Assembly: GCA_015698045.1 (NCBI GenBank)
Contig: BLAL01000030.1
Span: 806,001-870,000, forward strand
Length of the DNA: 64,000 nt
Direction of reading: 5' to 3'
DNA from: Rhizophagus clarus
Taxonomy: Eukaryota; Glomeromycota; Glomeromycetes; Glomerales; Glomeraceae
The notes under the pieces were generated by a model that made no database searches, was not told the DNA's origin, and saw nothing but the letters and a program-made list of their open reading frames with translations. A program made the translations under genes and the position numbers. This document shows positions 1-10,228 of this stretch, piece by piece (position 1 is the stretch's first letter; each line of letters opens with the position of its first letter).

Positions 1-504
1 TTTTTTTTGAATAAAATTAGATCAAAGATTTTTATAATAAAATAATACTAAATTTTGGATTCTCCTAGTTAAGGGGAATATGCGAAAAAAAACTGCATTT
101 ACAACGGACCTCTAGTTAGTAAGAAATCATTAGTTAAAAAATGGTAATGATTTTCATTTTACATATAGAATTTAAAGTATTGATTTTTTTTAATTTTAAT
201 CAATAATTTAAGCTATTTAATAATTAATTTTACATTTTTTTATTATAAAATCATAATACAATTTTGTAAAAATTTTGATTTTTTAAAAATTTTAAAAAGT
301 AGCAAAACAAAAGCACCAAGTTTTTTTGGTTTAATGTTAAATAATTAAAAAACTAATTAATGAATTTATATTGAATTTTCTGTTTTTTAATAGTTTATAT
401 CATATATTATTTATATTTTAAATTTTATTTTAATTGGATTTAAACTGATTTAATAAGAATAATTAACAACTTTAAAAAATTTTGGTGTGTTTGTTTTGAT
501 GCCC
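1..504. other. AT-rich sequence without recognisable gene
   Basis: No open frame, splice-bounded exon or clear repeat was found here. The sequence is almost only A/T with short homopolymer runs. Confidence 0.5.
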
Positions 505-1850
505 ACTGTATATAGGTCACATTAGAATCCAAATTTTTTACTATAATTAATAAGCAAATTATTTTAAACTCTGCTAAGCAAAATTTTATTATAACATCAA
601 AAATTTTATATTGCTAAGCAACTGACATATATAAAAACTTTTATAAATAACTTATAAATTTATATTTATAGTACAATTTATTATAAAAATTAAAATACAA
701 ATAAATTTTAATGTGATAAATAACTTAATTTAAATACCCAAAATATTAAAAATTTAAAAATTAATACTGTTATAGGGATACTAACCTTTCAATAAATATT
801 ATACCTAGAGTTATAAAAAATAAAGCACAATTATTTTCAACCATTCTAAACAACTTACTTAAGCACAAGAAGTTGATTTCATTTAACCAAAAATAGTAAA
901 ATTACACTTTAAAATTAAAAATCAAATAAATGATAAATAATTAAAAGTACAAAACTTGGTCGCATTTTATGAATATTAATCCAATCATCCTAAAATTTTT
1001 ATTGTAAGTAGATTTGATCCCGCTGAATAACTTTACATAAGCAGAAAAAGGTGATTTCATCTGATCAAAGTGGTGAAATCACCTCCAAAGTTGCAAAATA
1101 GATTTTTGCAAAAAATTAATAATACAAAAATAGCTAATACTCCATGAATATTATGCCAATCGTCATAAAAATTAATATGCAAGTAGATTCAATCCCGCTA
1201 AACAACTTTACTTAAGCGAAAAAAAGTAATTTCATTTGACTAAAGTAATGTAATTACGTTCTAAGTTAAAAGAGAAAAAAAAAATTTTGGAATTAAAAAT
1301 ACAAATTTCTTCATAAATATTATACCTAGCCTTAAGAAAATTAACATCTGAGTACTTTTGACATTGTTAAATAGCTTTACTTAAATATAAAAAGTGATTT
1401 TATTTAACTAAAATTTATTTTACATATAGTTAAATTTAGTAAACAAAAAACAAGAATAAGAGAATATTATTATAAAAAATGTATTTTTTTATAAATATAA
1501 TATTTAATTTTATGAAAATTAAAGTGTATAAAATCAATAATATATTGAAAAAAGAAAATATCTTTTTAAAAAATTTTTAAAAGTACGAGTGAAATTAAAA
1601 TTTTTTCTTTTTTTTTTTTTTTAAATTAAAATTTTTTCTTATATATTTGATATACAGTATAAAAATCACCCCTTGCTACGCAAAATCTATATATAACTTT
1701 AACAATTTTAACTCTCTATTACGCATCTATAATTACGACTTTTTTATTTTTTGCTTTCTAATAAGCAAAATTTTACATAACTTAAAAAAAAATTTTATAT
1801 GATAAATAAGCAAATTTTTTTGTTACCTATATATATATTGTTCGAGGTTC
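505..1850 (-). mobile_element. Left arm of long inverted repeat; copy of a TIR element
   Basis: This stretch is the imperfect reverse complement of 3592..4770. Matching landmarks are the GGTCACATTA edge near 515 against TAATGTGACC near 4735, and CACCCCTTGCTACGC near 1669 against GCGTAGCAAGGGGTG near 3765. The left arm is longer because the segment around CAATCCCGCT (with AATTTCATTTGA) occurs twice (about 1010-1085 and 1185-1262) but once in the right arm. It looks like a second, oppositely oriented and more decayed copy of the same non-autonomous element. No protein is encoded. Confidence 0.7.
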
Positions 1851-2720
1851 TATCTTACCTACTCGTCTTTAAATTCAAGTTTTAGTTCAAATTTACAAAA
1901 GAAAAGTTAAAGAATGTCAGCAAATGTTCTTATATATAAAAAATTAATATCACGCTCCCTCTTCCCTTTAAGAACCATACCTGCCATTTTTTAGTTCCAA
2001 GTTGCAATCCAGAATCTATAAAAAAAAGTTAAAGAACATTAATAAACGTTCTTATATATTAAAAACAAAAATTCTGCTCCTATTTTCTTTAAAACCCATA
2101 CTTACTTGTCTTTAAATTCAAGTTCTAGTTCAAACCTACAAAAGAAAAATTAAAGAATGTTAGTAAATGTTCTTATATGAGGTTTTTGCAATAGAAAGAT
2201 ACGAAACTCAAAAAAATTTTTAAATTTACTTTATATGCTAATTATATTTTTTATACTAAAATAAATGCAAATTTAATATTAATTAAATTTTTATTTTTTT
2301 TTGAGTTTCATACCTTTCTATTGCAAAGACCTCATATATAAAAAAACTAATATTATGCTCTCTCTTCTCTTTAAGGACTATACTCAACATATTTTAGTTT
2401 CAAGTTGCAGTCCAGAATTTACAAAAAAAAGTTAAAGAACTTTAGTAAACATTCTTATATATAAAAAATAAAAATTCCGCTCCTACTCTACTCTCTTTAA
2501 AAGCTTTTACCTACTTATCTTTAAATTCAAGTTTTAGTCCAAACCTACAAAAGAAAAGGTAAAGAACGTTAGTAATATTCTTATATATAAAAAAACTAAT
2601 ATCCTAAACCTTCTCCCCTCTAAGAACCATATCTAATTTCAAGTTGCAGTCCAAAAATTTACAAAAAAAAAGTTAAAAAACGTTATATAAAAAATTGAAA
2701 ATATAAAAATATTCTTACTG
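1850..2720 (-). repeat. Mini-exon-like tandem array E
   Basis: Degenerate tandem units read best on the minus strand. A typical unit has a T-rich tract ending TTTTGTAG, a short exon-like block (about 34 nt, for example around 2512-2546), and a GTAAA/GTAAG donor. Two block types alternate, one written on the plus strand as TTTAAATTCAAGTTTTAGT and one as AGTTCCAAGTTGCAATCC. The intervening parts carry the AACGTTAGTAAA/TGTTC motif also seen in other arrays. A 157-bp MITE is inserted at 2178. Confidence 0.5.
2178..2334. mobile_element. 157-bp mariner-type MITE, copy 1
   Basis: The ends are near-perfect inverted repeats of about 38 bp beginning TGAGGTTTTTGCAATAGAAAG on the left; the right end reads as TGAGGTCTTTGCAATAGAAAG on the other strand. 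TA dinucleotides flank both sides (2176-2177 and 2335-2336), as expected for Tc1/mariner target duplication. It has no coding capacity. Same-length relatives lie at 24367 and 56727. It sits inside mini-exon array E. Confidence 0.85.
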
Positions 2721-2839
2721 AAAAAAAATTAATTTTTAATAAAAAAATAGGTTAAAATGACTGAAAAAAAGCATTTTTAAAGTAAAAAATTTTTTTTTTA
2801 AATAATTTCGATTTAAAAACTGAAAAAAAGTTTTTTTAA

Positions 2840-2925
2840 AAAAAAACAAATAACTGAAAAAAAACAAATAACTGAAAAAAAACAAATAACTGAAAAAAAA
2901 CAAATAACTGAAAAAAAAATCAAAA
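2840..2925. repeat. 18-bp tandem repeat
   Basis: The unit CAAATAACTGAAAAAAAA is repeated four times with almost no change. Any frame across it is a low-complexity artefact. Confidence 0.8.
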
Positions 2926-3204
2926 AAATAATAAAATCTTAATTGTTTTTTTTTAAATTTACAAATAAAAATCAAATGAAATCAATAAAATTTATTGATC
3001 AGTCTTATTACACATCTGTCATTGGCAAATCATTATATGATCAGCTGTAATTTATTGTACTGCTGTAATTAATATAACAGGATAATTTAATTATAATATA
3101 TCAGTCATGTATTTTTAAAATTTGAAACTGTAATTATTACAGCACATTACATTAGGTATAATGACGTAATTAAATTGAAGTATAGTCCTAAAATCCACAC
3201 TACA

Positions 3205-5290
3205 GCAGTGTGGAAAAAATATTATTACTGACTTTATTGGTGATAAAGTTCTAGAGGAATATTTCCATTATGCTACATCAGATTTAGAAAAAATTTTTGG
3301 GCGGTTTAATAATATTATTTAAGCTCAAAACCTTATTGTTATGAATGAGACTGGAATGTCTAGTGGGAAATGACATAAATTTAATGGTCATCTTAAATCT
3401 TTTATAACGAAAAGAATGGTGTCTATAGAGCGTAAGGGTATTAAAATAAAGCGAATTAGAGATTTCACCAGATTTATAGTTACAAGCAACCAGAATGTCC
3501 TCTTTAAAATAGTTATAAGTGATTCCTGTGTAGTTTGTTTTGATATATCTTCATGATGTAAAGAAAATACAGCATATTTTAAGTGACTAGGAAAGAATCC
3601 CAAATAATATATATACAGGTAACAAAAAAATTTGCTTATTTATCATATAAAATTTTTTTTTAAGTAATATAGAATTTTGCTTATTAGAAAGTAAAAAATG
3701 AAAAAAGTCGTAATTATAGATGCGTAATAGGGAGTTAAAATTGTTAAAGTTATATATAGATTTTGCGTAGCAAGGGGTGATTTTCATACTACATATATAA
3801 AAAAAAATTTTAATTTCACTCATACTTTTAAAAATTTTTTTAAAAAGATATTTTCTTTTTTCAATATATTATTGATTTTATACGCTTTAGTTTTCATAAA
3901 ATTAAATATTATATTTATAAAAAAATACATTTTTTATAATAATATTCTCTTATTTTTGTTTTTTGTTTACTAAATTTAACTATATGTAAAATAAATTTTA
4001 GTTAAATGAAATCACTTTTTATATTTAAGTAAAGCTGTTTAACAATGTCAAAAGTACTCAGATCTTAATTTTCTTAAGGCTGGGTATAATATTTATGAAG
4101 AAATTTATATTTTTCAAACAGTACTAATTCCAAAATTTTTTTTTTCTTGTTTAATTTTAGGACGTAATTACATCACTTTGGTCAAATGAAATCACTTTTT
4201 TCCGCTTAAGTAAAGTTGTTCAGCGGGATCGAATCTACCTACAGTAAAAATTTTAGGATAATTGGATTAATATTCGTGGAATGAGACTAAGTTTTGTACT
4301 TTCAATTATTTATCATTTATTTGATTTTTAATTTTAAAGTGTAATTTTACTATTTTTGGTTAAATGAAATCAACTTCTTGTGCTTAAGTAAGTTATTCAG
4401 AATGGTTGAAAATAATTGTGCTTTATTTTTTATAACTCTAGGTATAATATTTATTGAAAGGTTAGTATCCCTATAACAGTATTAATTTTTAAATTTTTAA
4501 TATTTTGGGTATTTAAATTAAATTATTTATTACATTAAAATTTATTTGTATTTTAATTTTTATAATAAATTGTACTATAAATATAAATTTATAAGTTATT
4601 TATAAAAGTTTTTATATATGTTATAAAATGAGTTGCTTAACAATATAAAATTTTTGATGTTATAATAAAATTTTGCTTAGCAGAGTTTAAAATAATTTGC
4701 TTATTAATCATAGTAAAAAATTTGGATTTTAATGTGACCTATATATATATTGTTTGGGGTCCTACTAGGAAAAGTTCTTAAGCATCCCAACACGTCATGA
4801 GTGGTTATGAAATATTTTCTTAATCATGATCTTTTATATTTTAGCCAGAAGAAATTCCTAATATTAAAATGAAAAAAGATATAATGCAGGAAGAACTACC
4901 CAATCCTGTTCAATTTATAATTGACTATCTTAAATCTTGGCCTGAAGATAATGTAGTCAAGGTAGGTCAAACATTATTATACCAAAAATATCATGAATAA
5001 TGTGGGGATAATAGTAAAAAGCCATTTTCTAATAACATTTTTGGCAAAAAGTTATCAGAGAAAAATATTATTGAATATAAACAGGGATGAATGAAGAGTA
5101 CTAGAAAAAGGGAATAGCAATATATTCTTGATTGCCCTAAAATTGTAGCCAAATTGCGGGAATTTGGCCTAGGCGATATTGAAGAATTTTCCAATATACC
5201 TCAAGATAAATTGTTGACTAATGAAAGCACAAAAATATCCATATTCAATGTGCCAGAAACTATCACAAGTCAAATGATGTCAAATCAACT
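3205..5290 (+). pseudogene. D5-like (DUF5906-type) primase/helicase relic
   Basis: Plus-strand conceptual translation on either side of the 3592-4770 insertion reads like one decayed protein. The first part (about 3205-3590) contains blocks such as DLEKIFGRF, MNETGMSSGK, SIERKG and RFIVTSNQN, the style of the AAA+ and following segment of D5-like helicase-primases. The second part (about 4775-5290) contains VVMKYFLNHDL, KMKKDIMQEELPNP, CGDNSKKPF and YILDCPKIVAKLREFGLGD. In-frame stops are present in both parts and the insertion splits the frame. Only the C-terminal portion of such a protein is represented. The family assignment is from memory of motif style and is moderate; that it is a broken coding region is more certain. 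Such genes occur in viruses, plasmids and integrated mobile elements, so it may mark an old integrated element. Confidence 0.5.
3592..4770 (+). mobile_element. About 1.18-kb TIR element inserted in the primase relic
   Basis: The two ends are inverted repeats of each other: the left end has AATCCCAAATAATATATATA followed by CAGGTAAC, and the right end has GTGACC, then TATATATATTG, then TTTGGGGTCC. TAG/CTAG sequence abuts both ends, so a TA target duplication is plausible. The interior is non-coding and palindromic in part. An oppositely oriented relative forms the 505..1850 arm, so the two together make a large hairpin-capable structure. The insertion separates two halves of the primase-like relic. 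Confidence 0.65.
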
Positions 5291-5379
5291 ATCAATCAGC
5301 TATCAATCGGCCATTAGAATTGATGAATGGTCAAACAAATTGATATTTATTAATCGGCAATAAATTGTACTACCTAATT

Positions 5380-5570
5380 GATACTGGATAATGTTGAAAA
5401 TTGGCACCAAATTGGCATGCCGATGATCAATGATCATTGATTGATGGTCAATTGATGGTTGATTAATGGTCAAATCATGGTCAAATTATAGTCAAATTAT
5501 GGTTAAATTATGGTCAATTTATAGTCAAATTATAGTCAAATTATGGTCAATTGATGGTCAAATGACAAAT
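5380..5570. repeat. Short-period TGGTCAAATTA repeat
   Basis: About a dozen degenerate copies of an 11-13-bp unit (TGGTCAAATTA, ATAGTCAAATT, TGGTCAATTGA) follow one another. No coding signal is visible. Confidence 0.7.
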
Positions 5571-5574
5571 TTTT

Positions 5575-6440
5575 ATAGAATCATATAACGAATATTAAAA
5601 TTTATTATAACACATAATATCTTTATTTATATTAATAAGTATTTAAAATAAAAACATTCATTATAATAATATGCTAGTATATGACTGATAAAGTTAGTAA
5701 TATTTAATAAATAAATAATAAAGTGTAAATATAAAAAGTTAGTATTAATAATTATAAGAAAATACACAAATACAAAAAATTAGTATTATGAAGAGTTTGA
5801 TAAAATTTATAAAAAAAAAAAGAAAAAAATATGTGATGATGTTAGTAAAATATAAAAAAAAAAATAACATTAGTAATATTAATAAAAGGTAAAGTTAATA
5901 TTATAAAATAAAATATAGTTAGTAATCAGTACAATAAATTTAATGACAAAAATACAATAATTAATATACCTGTAAAATGTAATGAGAGTAAGAAGAAAAC
6001 AGAAAAGAAAGAGTGTATATTTTTTGAAAAATAAACAGAGTCACATTTGATTATTTATATCAGGTCACATGCATAAAGATCAAACTGAATTTTGATTGAT
6101 TAATAATAAATAAATTAAAAAACTATTATCGTTAGTTGTAATTTTATAGTTATATATATAAAGATGCATGTCGTAAATAAAGAATTTTAACATGACAAAA
6201 ATGTCAAAAAAAAATAAATAATTCGTCAATGCAAATCAAAATGGCAAAAAGCCAAAATAAATTCGTCAAGTCGAAATTGGCGAAATTGTCAAAATAATGA
6301 TTGGCTGCAGATCATCATTTTTTTGTGATGTAATGATGTGGCTAGCAAAATTGAATATAAATAAACACGTCATAAAATCAAAAAAAAAAATATTTTTTTT
6401 CTTGATTTCACACGAAATATTATCAAATATTTCTTTGTTT
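5575..6440. other. AT-rich spacer with short palindromes
   Basis: No gene was recognised. From about 6185 to 6290 there are short self-complementary words (TGACAAAAATGTCA, TGGCAAAAAGCCA, TCGTCAAGTCGA) resembling those at 7980-8230, which may mark two edges of one repeat-rich unit around the 6445-7513 relic. Confidence 0.4.
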
Positions 6441-6444
6441 GAAT

Positions 6445-7513
6445 ATGTTGAAAACACCTTCCGCTATTCTCAATTCAAAGATTTGTAGAAAAAAAGCTTT
6501 TTTACCTGACGATATTGAAAATTCAGTTTCAACAGCGCTTTCATATATTTGGACAGTAACAAATAAAAAAATTGATTCATGTGTTTTCGAATAAGATAAA
6601 GTGAGAATAATATTTAAGAAGAATGAAGGTCGTACATATATTGACTTACAAGAGTTGTCATCAAGTTTTACGTTCATCAATAAGGTATAAAATTTCCTCG
6701 TTTTTGGACAACTTTGTCCACTTTTTCCTTTTGGATAATTTTGTCCACTTTTTTATCAGGTTTGGACAATTTTGTCCACTTTTTTATTGGGTTTGGTCAC
6801 TTTTTACAGGTTTGGACAATTTTGTCCAATTTTTTTCGTTCTTGGTCATTTATTTCTATCCACTTTTTTTCATTTCTGGACAATTTTGTTCACTTTTTTT
6901 TTTATTTTTGGACAATTTTGTCCACATTTTTTTTTTATTTTGGATAATTTTGTCCACTTTTTTTTTTATTTTTGGACAATTTTGTCCACTTTTTTGTCGA
7001 GTTTGGTCACTTTTCTACAGGCAATTTTGTCCACTTTTTTTCGTTCTTAATCATTCATCTCTGATCTCTGTCCACTTTTTTTTTCATTTCTAGACAACTT
7101 TGTCCACTTTTTTATCAGGTTTGGTCACTTTTTTACAGGTTTGAATAATTTTGTTTTCGTTGTTGGTCATTCATCTCTGTCCACTTTTTTTTTCATTTCT
7201 GGACAACTTTGTCCTTTATTTTTGGACAATTTTGTCCATTTTTCCCTTGGTATTAGAACAATTACATTTTTTCTGAATAAAATATTTTATTTTTTTAGGA
7301 TAGTTTGACTGAACTCGAGAATTACAAGAAAACATTATTGATGGTTTGGATAAGGATTTTTTGGAAGATGATAATAATTTAATCGAGAATAATTTGAATA
7401 ATAACGATAACGAAAACAATGATTGCGACAATGAAAATGATAAAGAAGAATCTGGAAGAGGGATTATAAACTATAATGTAGAAGATTTGGCAAAAGAATT
7501 TGTTGATAAATGA
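6445..7513 (+). pseudogene. Two-exon acidic protein relic, intron filled with palindromes
   Basis: Exon 1 (6445..6684) starts at ATG and is an 80-codon block with one in-frame TAA at 6592. Its sequence (KKAFLPDDIENSVSTALSYI, later KNEGRTYIDLQELSSSFTFI) is well mixed and protein-like. It ends in-phase at AATAAG before a GTATAA donor. A T-rich tract and TTTTTTAG precede exon 2 at 7299, which opens in phase as DSLTELE and then needs one frame change to continue as a very acidic, Asn-rich tail (ENIIDGLDKDFLEDDNN, then NDNENN, ending VEDLAKEFVDK). The 614-bp intron is almost entirely the GGACAATTTTGTCC repeat. I do not recognise the protein. One nonsense codon plus one frameshift suggest recent decay or sequencing error. 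Confidence 0.5.
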
Positions 7514-7860
7514 TGATATATTTTTTTTTTGGCAATTTTTTCTTACTTTGTAGGCAATTTTTTTTGAACAATTTTGTCCAAATTTCATACTTTGTAATTT
7601 TTTTAGGTATTTTTTTTTGGACAATTTTATCCAAATTTCGTACTTTTATAATTTTTTAGCGATTTGTCTATTTTTTTTTTACTTTTTTTTGGACAATTTT
7701 GTCCAAATTTCGTACTTTGTAATTTTTTTTTGGACAGTTTTGTTCAAACTTCGTACTTTTTAGATTTTTTTTTCACATTATTTTGTCCAATTTTTATAAT
7801 TTTTTAGCGATTTGTCTATTTTTTTTTTACTTTTTTTTTGGACAATTTTGTCCACTTATG
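6704..7860. repeat. Tandem short palindrome GGACAATTTTGTCC array
   Basis: About 19 copies, exact or nearly so, of GGACAATTTTGTCC are spaced 25-60 bp apart and separated by T-rich runs (ACTTTTTT). They occur in two blocks, about 6704-7245 and 7555-7860. Each copy is a hairpin with 6-bp arms. The first block lies in the intron of the 6445-7513 relic and the second starts just after its stop codon. Long apparent frames over this region are repeat artefacts. Confidence 0.85.
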
Positions 7861-7979
7861 ATGATTTTGTTTATTTTTTTCACTAAATAAATAAGAATTT
7901 TTGCTTTAAATAAAACATTAACTAATTATTTGTATTTAAATTTACATATTCATTTATTTACAATATCAATTTTGAATAC

Positions 7980-8230
7980 ATCAGTTTTTCATTCGACAAT
8001 TTTAACAATTCAACAATTCTAAAAATTTCGACATATCGAAATTAATTTCGTACAGTTTGTACATTTCAACAATTTCGTTAATTTGACATGTCAAAATTAT
8101 TTCGACAATTCTGACTATTTCGACATTTTAATAATTTCTACATGTCGAAATTATTTCAGCATTTTGGCATTTTGACAGATTTTAATTTTGACATTTCAGC
8201 ATTGACCTTTACCATTTCGGCTGGTAACTT
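7980..8230. repeat. Cluster of TTTCGACATGTCGAAA-type palindromes
   Basis: Repeated short palindromic words such as TTTCGACATATCGAAA, TTGACATGTCAA and ACATGTCGAAATTATTTC are packed together. A similar cluster flanks the LINE at 55907-56040. No coding. Confidence 0.65.
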
Positions 8231-9180
8231 TACATACATTAGAAGTTTATGAAAATTTGTTAAATAGGAAGAAACATAAAACTATGTCTTAGAAAAAAGT
8301 ATTGCGTCTTCGAAGCTGGCCAGAATGTAATATATTACCAGCTTTACCAGTCATATATGTTGTAGATAGTGGATTTCAAACTAATGATACTACTTGATCA
8401 GAAGTACTAAAGTATGATTCAGAACTAGTGACACTGGTGACAACCAGTAACAACAAAAAATCTGTTCTATTTCGCATTCTAATATGCCTGAAAATATGCC
8501 ATCAAAGAACAAAATACAATATGAATGCATACTAATGATTTAAATCTTGGATATAAAATTGGCATTCAAGCTGACAAGCTATCAGTTCCATGAGAGTTTC
8601 ATAACAATTTCACGACAGTTCTATGATAGTTTTACGAGAGTTTCACAAGAGTTTTACAGTAGTTACTAGGTCACTACCAGGTCATTAGCATGGTACTGAG
8701 TTGGAACCTTAAATCAAGTGTTCAAAAGATCAGCCAAAATTATGGCATAATATTGGCCAAAATTAATTGCAGATCTATTGTACTATCTGATGTAATATTT
8801 TTTTTATTATATTTCAGCATTTTGATGGATAACAAAATAGATGAAGAAGAAAAGCACCTTTAAATCCTTAACAGGCAACCAAAGAGACACAGAACAGCAG
8901 AAATTTCGTCATAAAACTTGGGATCCAAATAATTACAGACAAGCTAGACCTCCAACTTAGAATTCAACAACCAATCAACTGTAGAACCCCAATATCATAA
9001 AATAATATTAGAAAATGATTATTGGTGTACAGAACTAAATAAAAATAGGTACATTTCAATTATTTAGTAATATTAATAATTAGGTTATTTAATCATATAA
9101 TCACAAATAAAAAATAAAAAAAGCTAAAGAAAAGCAAATTCAAAAGGAAGGAATATAGTAAGAAAAATAACTAGATACAC
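8231..9180. other. No clear gene; possible short coding fragment
   Basis: The base composition is less extreme than its surroundings. Near 8875-8970 a plus-strand stretch translates as RDTEQQKFRHKTWDPNNYRQ before a stop, which looks like real protein but was not identified. From 8580 to 8690 there is a short-period repeat (GAGAGTTTCACGACAGTT-like). Nothing can be called firmly. Confidence 0.3.
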
Positions 9181-9224
9181 AAAATCGTCATAAACAAGTT
9201 ATTTAGTTAAATTATTTAATTATA

Positions 9225-9395
9225 TTTAAGTCATTAACTTTAGATTATTTAGTTATATTTAGATTATTTATATTCATACTTAGATTATTTAGTTATATTT
9301 AGATTATTTATAGTCGTACTTAGATTATTTAATTATATTTAGATTATTTATAGTTATACTTAAATTATTTAGTTATGGTTAAATTATTTTATTAC
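9225..9395. repeat. About 40-bp tandem repeat
   Basis: Roughly four copies of a 40-bp unit built from the half-words TTAGATTATTTAGTTATA and TTTAGATTATTTATAGT. No coding. Confidence 0.75.
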
Positions 9396-9411
9396 TAAAT
9401 AACCTAATCTA

Positions 9412-9619
9412 AGCCATTTATGATTAAATAATATAATTATACTAGGGAAACGGTTTAAGAACCATTGTTAAGTCTGGAGTACAAATGCAACTAAATGAAC
9501 CAATCATACATCAACTCAATTTTTGAGCGGGCGAATAATGGGACATCTTGTATAATCTGGAGTAGAACATATATAGTCCTTCGCTATGCTCCAAACTAAT
9601 TATTTAATCATAAATGGCT
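9412..9619. mobile_element. 208-bp TA-site MITE
   Basis: The ends are a perfect 21-bp inverted repeat starting AGCCATTTATGATTAAAT and ending ATTTAATCATAAATGGCT. TA is present immediately outside each end (9410-9411, 9620-9621). The interior is unusually mixed in base composition for this window and has two related CTGGAGTA words. No protein. Confidence 0.75.
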
Positions 9620-10228
9620 TATATATATTTTTTATATTATAAATTATTATTTTTTACTATTACACTATTATAAGTAATTAATCCAATATTATATATATAA
9701 TTCAATATAATTTTATAAAAAAAAAAACACTATAATACTAATAATATAAAATACTAATAATATTTATAATATTTTTATAATTACTTGCTTATTATTTTAT
9801 ATAAAAATTTTTTTAAAAATATAAAATTTTTTAATTGAAAAGGTATAAATAAACAAGAATAAAAACATGTAATAATAATCAACTACTAATAAATGAATGA
9901 AAAATAAAAGTATGTAAACTTAATTGTTAAAAATGAATAAAAAAAATCATGTGAATAAATCTATTTACAAATGATAGAAAAAAGAATTCTAATCCTATAC
10001 CTTAAATTGATTTTGATAATTCAATCAAAAATATTTTTTTTTTATGATAACTAAAATAATTTATATTTATAAACAAAATATGCCAAATAAGAATGAATAA
10101 GAAATAATCCTATTGATATAATAAGATTATTATTGTTAAGTAAAATTTTCTTGGAACAATAAGCATTTAAAAAAAAATCCAGTTTTATATTTATCCAAAA
10201 ACCAAATATAAAACATATTGTTTTACAC
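9620..10228. other. AT-rich 3' flank of the WD40 gene
   Basis: No gene, structured RNA or convincing repeat was seen. It probably contains the 3' UTR of the WD40 gene on its right edge. Confidence 0.4.

Noticed and set aside
6623..7093. 156-codon frame with FGQFCPLF repeats
   Set aside because: It is the translation of the tandem GGACAATTTTGTCC palindrome array.
6704..7860. CRISPR-like array
   Set aside because: The repeat is only 14 bp, spacers are T-rich and similar to each other, and the genome is eukaryotic.
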